41,427 nucleotides of DNA, taken from NCBI GenBank assembly GCA_025453655.1, contig JALOPX010000020.1, forward strand, positions 1 to 41,427, given 5' to 3'. The DNA comes from Candidatus Krumholzibacteriia bacterium (GTDB lineage: Bacteria > Krumholzibacteriota > Krumholzibacteriia > Krumholzibacteriales > Krumholzibacteriaceae). The notes beneath the pieces were generated by a model, which worked only from the letters and a program-made list of their open reading frames with translations, searched no databases and was not told the origin of the DNA. Of this stretch, positions 8,552-15,773 are shown piece after piece; the first letter of the stretch is position 1; the number at the start of each line of letters is the position of its first letter. The translations under genes and the position numbers were made by a program.

Positions 8552-9693
8552 TCAGGGCGGCCTTCTGGGTATCGTTTCTCTTCATCGTCTACACATACGC
8601 GGGGTATCCCGCCCTGCTCCATTGCTGGTCTTTCCTTCTCCCGAGAAGGGTGAGAAAGAAGCCTTTGGAGCCGGCTCCGCTGGTGTCGGTCGTGATCGCA
8701 GCCCGAAACGAGGAGCGCAACATCGCCCGAAGGATCGAAAACCTTTTCAACCAGGATTATCCGGGGGACCGGATGGAGATCATAATAATCTCCGACGGCT
8801 CCACCGACGCCACCGACTCGATAGTCGCGTCGCTCGTCGAAGGCCGTGGACGAGCCGCGCCGGCCCTTCGCCACATCGCGCTCGAAGGCAACAGGGGCAA
8901 GCCGGGAGCGCTCAACGCCGGAGTCGCGGCGGCCGCGGGGGAATATATCGTCTTCGCCGACGCGAGGCAGCAATTCGAGCCGGACGCGATCTCGCGTCTC
9001 CTGGAGAATTTCGGCGACCCGGACGTCGGAGCGGTCAGCGGCGAACTCGTCTTCCATGAGGATTCGGAGACGGCGATCAGGACGGACATGGGGCTCTACT
9101 GGAACCTCGAGAAATGGATAAGGAAAGCCGAGAGCAGGATCCACTCGACGGCCGGGGCGACGGGGGCGATCTACGCCGCGAGAAAGGAGCTTCTCTCCCC
9201 CCTTCCGCCGAAGGTGATCCTCGACGATGTGATGATCCCGATGAGAATCGTGCTTCGCGGGTATCGGACGGTATTCGAATCGGGCGCGATCGCCTGGGAC
9301 ACGGTGTCGGTCGATCACACCCAGGAAAAGAGAAGAAAGGTCAGGACCCTATTCGGAAACTACCAGCTCGTCCACCTGATGCCGGGCCTCCTTTCACCGC
9401 GGAAAAACCCGATCTTCCTGCAGTTCCTCTCCCACAAGATATTTCGGCTTTTCGTCCCGTTCTTTTTCGTCCTTATGATGGCAAGCGCCCTGGCGGCGGG
9501 GAGCGCCGCCTACACCCTCTTTTTCGCCGCCGCGATGGCGGCGGTGCTCCTGCCCCTTATCGAAAAGCCGCTCGCCCGGATCCCGTTGATGCGCAAGGCC
9601 AGTTCGTTCTCGAGAACCTTCACCTCGCTAAACTATTTCGCCTTCCTGGCCTTCCTCGTGCTCGTGAAGCCGGGACGAAAGGAGATCTGGTGA
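8548..9693 (+). CDS. Membrane glycosyltransferase family 2 (polysaccharide synthase-like)
   Basis: The 381-residue product has an N-terminal membrane helix (~1-33), a cytoplasmic GT-A domain and two or more C-terminal helices (~305-375), the arrangement of processive synthases such as PgaC/IcaA and NodC. Motifs seen: 'VSVVIAARNEERNI', 'IIIISDGSTDATD' (~80-90), the metal-site region 'FADARQQF' (D-A-R in place of D-x-D, ~137-139), acceptor-side 'LDDVMIPMRI' and a 'TQEKRRKVRTL' segment in place of the Q-x-x-R-W box. The start ATG overlaps the upstream stop (ATGA), behind GGAAAAGGG. Its own stop overlaps the start of a polysaccharide deacetylase, the pairing seen for partly deacetylated amino-sugar polymers. 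That product is inference; the enzyme class is well supported. Confidence 0.92.
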   Translation: MIRAAFWVSFLFIVYTYAGYPALLHCWSFLLPRRVRKKPLEPAPLVSVVIAARNEERNIARRIENLFNQDYPGDRMEIIIISDGSTDATDSIVASLVEGRGRAAPALRHIALEGNRGKPGALNAGVAAAAGEYIVFADARQQFEPDAISRLLENFGDPDVGAVSGELVFHEDSETAIRTDMGLYWNLEKWIRKAESRIHSTAGATGAIYAARKELLSPLPPKVILDDVMIPMRIVLRGYRTVFESGAIAWDTVSVDHTQEKRRKVRTLFGNYQLVHLMPGLLSPRKNPIFLQFLSHKIFRLFVPFFFVLMMASALAAGSAAYTLFFAAAMAAVLLPLIEKPLARIPLMRKASSFSRTFTSLNYFAFLAFLVLVKPGRKEIW

Positions 9694-10517
9694 CCGGGAG
9701 CCAAACCGCAGCGGCTGTCCTGATGTACCACGCCCTCGAGGATCCGCGGCATCCCGTCGCGGGGGCGCCCCGGGGGGAGCTGGTATACGTGCTGCCCGGG
9801 GAAATTTTCAGGGCCCAGATGCGTCTTCTCGCCGATTCCGGAACCGATGTGATCCTGCCGGAAGAGGACACATCCCGCGATCCGCGGACGCCTTCCCCGA
9901 ACGGCGCGCCCCGGGTCGTCCTGACCTTCGACGACGGCCACGCCTCGAACCATTCGATCGCCCTCCCCGCCCTCCTCGAGCACGGGTTCCGGGGCATTTT
10001 CTTCATAACCACCGACTGGACAGGCGCCGGAAACTACATGAGCGCCGGGATGATAAGGGAGCTCGCCGCGTCGGGGATGATCGTCGGCTCTCACGGCCGT
10101 TCCCACAGGTTCCTGACCGATCTGAATGACGGCGAGCTTATCGGGGAACTGGCCGGATCGAAGAGGGCCCTCGAGGAGATAACGGGGACCGTCGTGGATT
10201 CGATCTCCGCTCCGGGCGGGCGCATCGACGGGCGCGTCGCGGAGGCCGCCCGGGCCGCCGGTTACCGATGGATATTCGATTCGGTCCCGGCCCTCAACGC
10301 CTCGCTCGTCCCCGGGCGCCCGGCTCACAGGTTCGCCGTGATGAGATCGGCGGGCGGGAGCTGGTTCGAAAGGGTCGTTTCGGGGAATCCCCCACGCTCC
10401 GCCGCGATCAGGTTCAGGCTCTTCGAGGTCGCGAGAAAACTACTGGGAAACCGCCTCTATGCCTCGCTCAGGGAGACCCTTCTCGGCGGCGGGCGGCCCT
10501 CGCGCCGCGGCCGCTGA
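9690..10517 (+). CDS. Polysaccharide deacetylase (NodB-homology domain)
   Basis: The 275-residue product belongs to carbohydrate esterase family 4. Metal and catalytic motifs are present: motif 1 'VVLTFDDGHASN' (~78-88, with the Asp pair), motif 2 'GSHGRSHRFL' (H-x3-H, ~134-139) and motif 3-like 'SISAPGGRIDGRVAEAARAAGYRW'. There is no obvious signal peptide, so it may act in the cytoplasm on a sugar-nucleotide or lipid-linked glycan. The start is GTG at 9690, behind an ideal AAAGGAG site and overlapping the GT2 stop (GTGA). The tight coupling to the GT2 gene suggests that both act on the same N-acetylated polymer or glycolipid. Confidence 0.92.
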   Translation: MTGSQTAAAVLMYHALEDPRHPVAGAPRGELVYVLPGEIFRAQMRLLADSGTDVILPEEDTSRDPRTPSPNGAPRVVLTFDDGHASNHSIALPALLEHGFRGIFFITTDWTGAGNYMSAGMIRELAASGMIVGSHGRSHRFLTDLNDGELIGELAGSKRALEEITGTVVDSISAPGGRIDGRVAEAARAAGYRWIFDSVPALNASLVPGRPAHRFAVMRSAGGSWFERVVSGNPPRSAAIRFRLFEVARKLLGNRLYASLRETLLGGGRPSRRGR

Positions 10518-10564
10518 CGCCGGCCGCCCCGGCCCCGCGCCTCCGGGGTTGCCTTTTCCGCCGG

Positions 10565-11044
10565 ATGCTGTATACTTCGATCGACGATCCCGAAGAGCCG
10601 GTTGGGGAGGACGCTCTTCTCAAGATCATGGAGGCCGGGATGGCGGCACCCTCTTCCAGGAACCTCAAGCCGTGGCATCTCGTGCTCGTCACCCGGCGGG
10701 AGACCCTCGACAGGCTCGGGGAGGCCCATCCGCACGGCAAGATGCTGATGGAGGCGACCGCGGCGATAGCGGTATGCGGGCAGCTCGACATATCGCCCGA
10801 CTTCTGGATACAGGATTGCTCCGCGGTCACGGAAAACATACTCCTCGCCGCGACCGGCCTCGGCCTCGGATCGGTCTGGCTCGGCTGCCACCCGAGGGAG
10901 GACCGCGTCGCCGCCGTGAGGGGGATACTCGATATCCCGGACGGAGTGGGCATCCTCAGCCTCGTCGCGATCGGGCATCCGGCCGAGACGAAGGAGCCGA
11001 GGACCCAGTACGATCCCTCGCGATCCCACAGGGAAAAGTGGTAG
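10565..11044 (+). CDS. Nitroreductase-family flavoprotein, N-terminus uncertain or degraded
   Basis: The 159-residue product carries the FMN-dependent nitroreductase core: 'MEAGMAAPSSRNLKPWHLVLVT' (FMN-binding loop), 'DCSAVTENILLAATGLGLGSVWLGCHPRED' and 'SLVAIGHPAETK'. These enzymes reduce quinones, nitro-compounds or flavins with NAD(P)H as homodimers. The normal N-terminal 'RRSIR+Y' motif is missing from the frame used here. No good ribosome-binding site precedes the ATG at 10565, and the only in-frame upstream candidate is a CTG at 10514 overlapping the deacetylase stop. An adjacent frame encodes VYFDRRSRR just where that motif is expected, so a small indel near 10570-10590 is possible. 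The gene follows the deacetylase by 47 bases. Confidence 0.8.
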   Translation: MLYTSIDDPEEPVGEDALLKIMEAGMAAPSSRNLKPWHLVLVTRRETLDRLGEAHPHGKMLMEATAAIAVCGQLDISPDFWIQDCSAVTENILLAATGLGLGSVWLGCHPREDRVAAVRGILDIPDGVGILSLVAIGHPAETKEPRTQYDPSRSHREKW

Positions 11045-11057
11045 GGAAGGCGGAATC

Positions 11058-11372
11058 ATGGAACTGTTCAGGGACGAGATCTTTGAAACCGTTCTCGACA
11101 GGATGGAGGACAGGTTCGATTCGCACGACTTCATATTCGAGATGATGCGGCAATTCCCCCGCCATTACACGAACGCCCTCTACGAATGCAGGAGGTCCAA
11201 GGACCCGATCCAGACCCTTCACGCCAAGATCGGAAGGAAACTGCTGGAATTCGACGGGGTCATCGTGAAAACGAGCCGGAGCTCGTCGAGGAACACCCGC
11301 GGGCTCCCTTCGAAAAACCAGCACTGGGAAAAAAGGTCGCTTTCGCGCGGGGAGGGGCCCTCGGAGGAATAA
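11058..11372 (+). CDS. Small protein of unknown function
   Basis: This is a 104-residue, very polar protein. Residues 1-70 are predicted helical and carry acidic and aromatic residues ('MELFRDEIFETVLDRMEDRFDSHDFIFEMMRQFPRHYTNALYE', described here only as composition). The C-terminal third is basic and disordered (KTSRSSSRNTRGLPS). No signal peptide or membrane segment is seen. A GGAAGG site lies nine bases upstream of the ATG and the gene follows the nitroreductase by 13 bases, so it looks genuinely translated. I do not recognise the family. A small nucleic-acid-binding or adaptor protein would fit the composition, but that is a guess. Confidence 0.65.
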   Translation: MELFRDEIFETVLDRMEDRFDSHDFIFEMMRQFPRHYTNALYECRRSKDPIQTLHAKIGRKLLEFDGVIVKTSRSSSRNTRGLPSKNQHWEKRSLSRGEGPSEE

Positions 11373-11503
11373 CCTTCGAGCCCCGGTTTTTCCGGAAAAG
11401 GCCGGATAAAAAGATTTGCCGCGGGTTTGCCGGCATGATAGATTGAACCTGCTTCGATTTTTCGGCAGCCGCCTTCACGCGGCATCTCCGGGGGTGTTAG
11501 TGA

Positions 11504-13258
11504 ATGGTTGATCAGACAATATCCGCCAGGCTGGAACCCTTCGATGATAAAGGCCTTCTGACCCTGCCCGACATCTTCGACCGTTCCGTCGAGAAATACG
11601 GCTCATCGGTCATGTTGAAGAAGCGGCATCCCTGGGGATACCAGTCGATTTCTTACGGGGAATTCGGAAGGCTCGTCTCTTTTCTGGGGGCCGGGTTGCT
11701 CACCCGGGGGCTCTCCCGCGGAGACCGCGTCGCCCTGATGGCGGCGAACAGCCCCGAGTGGATGGTCGTCTACGCCGCCGTGACCGCGTCGGGCGCGGTC
11801 ATCGTGCCTCTCGACACGGCGCTGACCGAGAATGAGCTGAGGCACATCCTCCTGCACTGTGAAGCCAGGTTCCTCGTCGTCTCGCCGGAGATCCACGCGG
11901 ACCTCGTCGAAGGGAAGGAAATGCCCGGCACGGATATAATCGTGCTCGGCGAAAGGGATTCCAATATCAGCGCCGCCACCGTCACCGAGATCATGGCGGC
12001 GGGGAAGGAAAGGATCGCCGCGGGAGACGACTGCTTTCTGCGGGCCAGGTTCGCCGTCAGGCCGGAAGACATCGCGACGATAGCCTACACTTCCGGGACG
12101 ACGGGCCAGCCGAAGGCGGCCGTTCTGCTCCACAGCAATCTCGTCTCGGATCTCGTGTCGATAAAGAACAGGCTGCCCATAACGGCGGCGGACACCTTTC
12201 TCTGCCTCCTCCCCCTCCATCACACATTTTCCTCGATGTGCGTCTTCCTGGCCCCGCTGACGAGCGGGTCGGCCATCGCATTCGCGAGGTCCGTCAAACC
12301 GAAGCAGGTTCTGGAGGATATCGTCAGGGAAGGGGTCACGATCCTTGTCAGCGTTCCGCTTTTCTTCGAGCATTTCGCCCCGATGCTCGCCCCGGTCAGG
12401 GAGAGCGAGACCAGGACGCCGGGGCTCATTAAAAGGATATACCTGTCGATCGCGAGGAAATTCGACAGGATCTTCGGCGTGAAGACGGCGCCCGCCCTTC
12501 CCGAGAGGAAGGTCGTCACCGCCGGGCTCGAAAAGATAAATTACTGCATATCCGGCGCCGCATCCCTCAGGCCGGACGTGGAGAACGCCTTCTTCTCGGC
12601 GGGGCTGCCCCTGCTCCAGGGATACGGCCTGACCGAAGCCTCCCCCGTCGTCGCGGTCAATCCGCTCGACCGGCCGAGGAAAGGCACGATAGGCCCGGCT
12701 CTTCCCGGCATCCAGGTCAGGATCGAAGACCCCGACGCCGACGGCACAGGCGAGATAATCGTCAAGGGGCCGAACGTGATGAGGGAATATTACCGCAATC
12801 CCGAGGCGACGCGCGCGGCCCTCGTCAAGGGATGGCTGCATACCGGGGATCTCGGGCAGATGGACGACAAGGGGTACATTTCGATAGTCGGCAGGAAAAA
12901 GAGCGTGATCGTCACGGCCGGAGGGAAAAATATTTATCCGGACGAGATGGAGGCCTCCCTCAACAGGAATATCTACATCCTGGAATGCGTCGTGATGGCC
13001 GTCGAAGACCGCAGGGGAAATACGAGGCCCGGCGCCGTCATCGTCCCGAACTACGATATGCTGTCGACCGTCGACGAGCTCAAGGGGAACACGACCGAGG
13101 AAACGATCAGGAAATTCATCGGTGAACAGGTGAAGATCTTCTCGCAAACCCTGCCGGACTACAAGAAATTGTACGATTTCCAGATCAGGAACGAGGAACT
13201 GCCCAAGACCTCGACACGCAAGGTGAAACGCCACCTGGTGACATGGATCAGGCAATAA
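11504..13258 (+). CDS. Long-chain acyl-CoA synthetase (AMP-binding enzyme)
   Basis: The 584-residue product is a full-length ANL-superfamily ligase that activates a fatty acid as acyl-AMP and then acyl-CoA. Motifs in order: P-loop 'IAYTSGTTGQPKAAVLLH' (~190-205), 'PLHHTFSSM', 'GYGLTEASPVV', the hinge and ATP-ribose Asp in 'LHTGDLGQMDDKGYISIVGRKKSVIVTAGGKNIYPDEME', and the C-terminal catalytic Lys in 'LPKTSTRKVKR'. The overall length and motif spacing match FadD15/long-chain ligases rather than short-chain ones. It starts at an ATG after a GGGGGTG site and overlaps the UbiA gene by 16 bases, so it may supply or recycle acyl chains alongside lipid or quinone synthesis. Chain-length preference is unknown. 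Confidence 0.94.
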   Translation: MVDQTISARLEPFDDKGLLTLPDIFDRSVEKYGSSVMLKKRHPWGYQSISYGEFGRLVSFLGAGLLTRGLSRGDRVALMAANSPEWMVVYAAVTASGAVIVPLDTALTENELRHILLHCEARFLVVSPEIHADLVEGKEMPGTDIIVLGERDSNISAATVTEIMAAGKERIAAGDDCFLRARFAVRPEDIATIAYTSGTTGQPKAAVLLHSNLVSDLVSIKNRLPITAADTFLCLLPLHHTFSSMCVFLAPLTSGSAIAFARSVKPKQVLEDIVREGVTILVSVPLFFEHFAPMLAPVRESETRTPGLIKRIYLSIARKFDRIFGVKTAPALPERKVVTAGLEKINYCISGAASLRPDVENAFFSAGLPLLQGYGLTEASPVVAVNPLDRPRKGTIGPALPGIQVRIEDPDADGTGEIIVKGPNVMREYYRNPEATRAALVKGWLHTGDLGQMDDKGYISIVGRKKSVIVTAGGKNIYPDEMEASLNRNIYILECVVMAVEDRRGNTRPGAVIVPNYDMLSTVDELKGNTTEETIRKFIGEQVKIFSQTLPDYKKLYDFQIRNEELPKTSTRKVKRHLVTWIRQ

Positions 13259-14271
13259 AGAGGGCGCCGGCGCCCGGGGCCGGCGGCGCCGGTCCGCCAT
13301 CTCCCCGCGGCGGCCCGGCGGCGGGATCGGGGCCGCGCATCCCGCCGCCCGGAAGCGCTAACGCGCTCGATTACATCTTCCTGCTGCGCCCGACGATCCT
13401 GATCCCCGTCTGGACATTCTTCCTTCTCGGCGCCCGGCACGGGCGGCCGGCCGCGGGGGTATCCCCCGATCCGGTCATGCTCGCCGCGGGGCTCGCCCTC
13501 TTCTCCGCCCTTATGGGGGCCGTTTACGTCATAAACCAGATTACGGACCGCGCTACAGACCTTGCCGCGAACAAGCTGTTCCTGATCTCCCATTCCATCG
13601 TAAGCCTTCCCTCGGCCCGGATCATGGCCGCCCTTCTCGCGGCGGCGTCGCTCGCGGGCGGATTTCTCTTCATGAGCGGGAAATTTCTCATTATCCTGTC
13701 GGCGAGCCTCCTTCTGGGGCTGCTCTATTCGGTCGAACCGGTCCGTTTGAAAAAGAGGGCCGTTCTGGACATCGCCGCGAACGCGGCCGGAAGCGGGGTG
13801 CTTAACACGCTGGCAGGCTGGACGGCCGCCGGGGCCCCGATCGAAGGATACGTCGTCCTGCTCCCCTATCCGCTCGCCGTGGCCTCGGTTCACATGGTCA
13901 CGGCGCTCGCCGACATCGAGGCGGACAGGGGGAGCGGGCTCGGGACGAGCGGCGTTCTTGCCGGGCCGGGGACCGGCATGCGGATCGCCGCCGGCCTGAT
14001 GTGCGCCGCCGCCGCTTCGGCCCTCCTCGTCGGAAACCGCCCGGCGCTCTTCGCGTCGCTGCTTTCGCTCCCATTGCTCGTCGCGGCGGCCTCGGGGATG
14101 AAGGAACCCGCGGCGGGCCGCATCCTTCTCCCGGCGAAGATCGCGACGCTCGTTTTCGCGCTTGCCGCTGGTTTCTTCTTCCCCCTCTTCATCCCGCTTC
14201 TCGCCGCCGTCATAATCGCGACGAGAATCTATTACAAAAGAAGGTTCGGGATATCCTACCCGTCTCTTTGA
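13243..14271 (+). CDS. UbiA-family prenyltransferase
   Basis: The 342-residue polytopic protein carries both Asp-rich motifs of the UbiA superfamily. The first is N-x3-D-x3-D in 'NQITDRATD' (~98-106), which binds the prenyl diphosphate through Mg. The second is 'DIEADRGSG' (~224-232). About eight or nine hydrophobic helices follow a Pro/Gly/Ala-rich leader of ~40 residues. The superfamily attaches prenyl chains to aromatic acids, heme, chlorophyllide or glycerol phosphate. The sequence does not show which, and no quinone-pathway neighbours help. It overlaps the acyl-CoA synthetase gene by 16 bases, so the pair is probably one transcript. Confidence 0.88.
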   Translation: MDQAIKRAPAPGAGGAGPPSPRGGPAAGSGPRIPPPGSANALDYIFLLRPTILIPVWTFFLLGARHGRPAAGVSPDPVMLAAGLALFSALMGAVYVINQITDRATDLAANKLFLISHSIVSLPSARIMAALLAAASLAGGFLFMSGKFLIILSASLLLGLLYSVEPVRLKKRAVLDIAANAAGSGVLNTLAGWTAAGAPIEGYVVLLPYPLAVASVHMVTALADIEADRGSGLGTSGVLAGPGTGMRIAAGLMCAAAASALLVGNRPALFASLLSLPLLVAAASGMKEPAAGRILLPAKIATLVFALAAGFFFPLFIPLLAAVIIATRIYYKRRFGISYPSL

Positions 14272-14388
14272 CGCGGGCGGCCTCTTCCCGGCCGAGGCGC
14301 GGTCCGCGTTCGCGCAGCACCGGGGGCCGCATCGGCCGGCCGGGGACGGGAAGTCCGCGTGAGCATGGATTAATTGTTGTTTCAATCG

Positions 14389-14416
14389 TCCCTGTTTTAT
14401 CTTACATTATCAGGGA
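14389..14416. other. Inverted repeat in AT-rich leader of the symporter gene
   Basis: TCCCTG (14389-14394) and CAGGGA (14411-14416) flank a 16-base AT-rich spacer containing TATC and CATTAT elements. The region 14370-14412 is the most AT-rich of the 218-base gap and is where the symporter promoter should lie. The repeat could be an operator. I could not fix a convincing -35/-10 pair. Confidence 0.3.
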
Positions 14417-14489
14417 TTTCCGGTGATTTCGAGCGCCGGTACCGGCCGGCTCCGAACGGGCGCGACACAATCGGGCAGCGGAAAAGCGA

Positions 14490-15773
14490 ATGAATATATT
14501 CAAGCGATGGATGGGGACCAAACTCCACACGAAGATCCTCGCCGGTCTTGTCGCCGGAGTGCCTCTCGGCCTCATACTCGGGCCCGACGCGGGCGTCGTC
14601 GAGCCGGTCGGCACGATCTTCATCCGCCTCATAAGGATGATCGTCGTTCCCCTGGTATTCTCGTCGCTCTTCGTCGGGACGGCGAGCCTCGGGGATATAA
14701 GGAAGCTCGGGAGGATAGGGCTTAAAACACTGTCTTATTATATCGTGACCACCGCGATCGCGATATCGATCGGCGTGCTGATCGCCGGCGTCTTCAAGCC
14801 CGGTTCGGGCATCGACGCCTCGACGAGGGAGACGCTCTTCAAGTCGTATCAGGCCGAAGCCCTCGAGAACATCGATATAGCGAGCCACAAGCCCGGCATC
14901 GTCGAAACGCTCACGGGGATAGTTCCTGAGAACCCGGTTGAGAGCCTCGCCGAGGCGAACATGCTCCAGATAATCTTCTTCGCCCTTCTTTTCGGCATCG
15001 CGGCCACCCTCGTGCCCGGAGACAGGGCAAGGCCCTTGATAAGCTTCTTCGACGCCGTGAGCGAAGCGATGATACAGATGGTCCACATAGTGATGAAGAT
15101 GGCGCCGCTCGGCGTGATGGCGCTCATCGCCGCGGTGGTAGGCAGGTTCGGGTCGGAAATCCTTCTTTCCCTTTTGAGTTACTCGCTCGTCGTGATCGCC
15201 GGCCTCCTCCTGCATATGGGGGTTATTTACTCCACCGCCGTCAGAGTTTTCGCCGGTATGAGCCCCCTCGAATTCTTCCGCGGGATAAGGCCCGCCCAGC
15301 TCATAGCCTTTTCCACGTCGTCGAGCAACGCCACCCTCCCGGTCACCATCGAGTGCTCGCAGAAAAATCTCGGCGTATCCGAAGAGGTGTCGAGTTTCGT
15401 CCTGCCCCTGGGCGCCACGATAAACATGGACGGCACGGCCCTTTACCAGGGCGTGGCCACGGTCTTCATCGCGCAGGTTTACGGGATCGACCTCGGGCTC
15501 GGCGCGATGGTTACCATCGTTCTGATGGCGACGCTCGCCTCGATCGGCACGGCCGGGGTTCCCGGAGTCGGGATAATCACCCTTGCGATGGTCCTCGAGA
15601 CGGTAGGCGTGCCGCTGGAAGGGATCGCGCTCATTCTCGGAGTGGACAGGCTGCTCGACATGTGCAGGACGGTGGTAAACATCACGGGGGACGCCTCGGC
15701 CGCGGTCATCGTTGCCGCTTCCGAGGGGGACCTCGCCGCCGTGCGCAGCGGCAGGGGAAGCGAGGCCATATGA
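14490..15773 (+). CDS. Dicarboxylate/amino acid:cation symporter (GltP/GltT type)
   Basis: The 427-residue product is a complete DAACS-family transporter of the inner membrane that imports glutamate, aspartate or C4-dicarboxylates with H+ or Na+. Signature elements are present: hairpin 1 'STSSSNATLPVTI' (~275-287), TM7 'LPLGATINMDGTALYQGV' (the NMDGT motif), hairpin 2 'GTAGVPGVGIITLAMVLETVG', and TM8 'GVDRLLDMCRTVVNITGDASAAVIV' with the substrate-binding Asp, Arg/Thr and Asn. The C4-dicarboxylate versus glutamate preference cannot be settled. It starts at an ATG after AGCGGAAAAG. The stop overlaps the next gene's start (ATATGA). Confidence 0.95.
   Translation: MNIFKRWMGTKLHTKILAGLVAGVPLGLILGPDAGVVEPVGTIFIRLIRMIVVPLVFSSLFVGTASLGDIRKLGRIGLKTLSYYIVTTAIAISIGVLIAGVFKPGSGIDASTRETLFKSYQAEALENIDIASHKPGIVETLTGIVPENPVESLAEANMLQIIFFALLFGIAATLVPGDRARPLISFFDAVSEAMIQMVHIVMKMAPLGVMALIAAVVGRFGSEILLSLLSYSLVVIAGLLLHMGVIYSTAVRVFAGMSPLEFFRGIRPAQLIAFSTSSSNATLPVTIECSQKNLGVSEEVSSFVLPLGATINMDGTALYQGVATVFIAQVYGIDLGLGAMVTIVLMATLASIGTAGVPGVGIITLAMVLETVGVPLEGIALILGVDRLLDMCRTVVNITGDASAAVIVAASEGDLAAVRSGRGSEAI

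Noticed and set aside
11388-11399. TTTTCCGGAAAA palindrome before the acyl-CoA synthetase gene
   Set aside because: It has no loop and no good promoter alignment. It is too short to separate from chance.
11603-13300. 565-residue open frame opposite the acyl-CoA synthetase
   Set aside because: It is a shadow frame; all conserved ANL motifs are on the plus strand.
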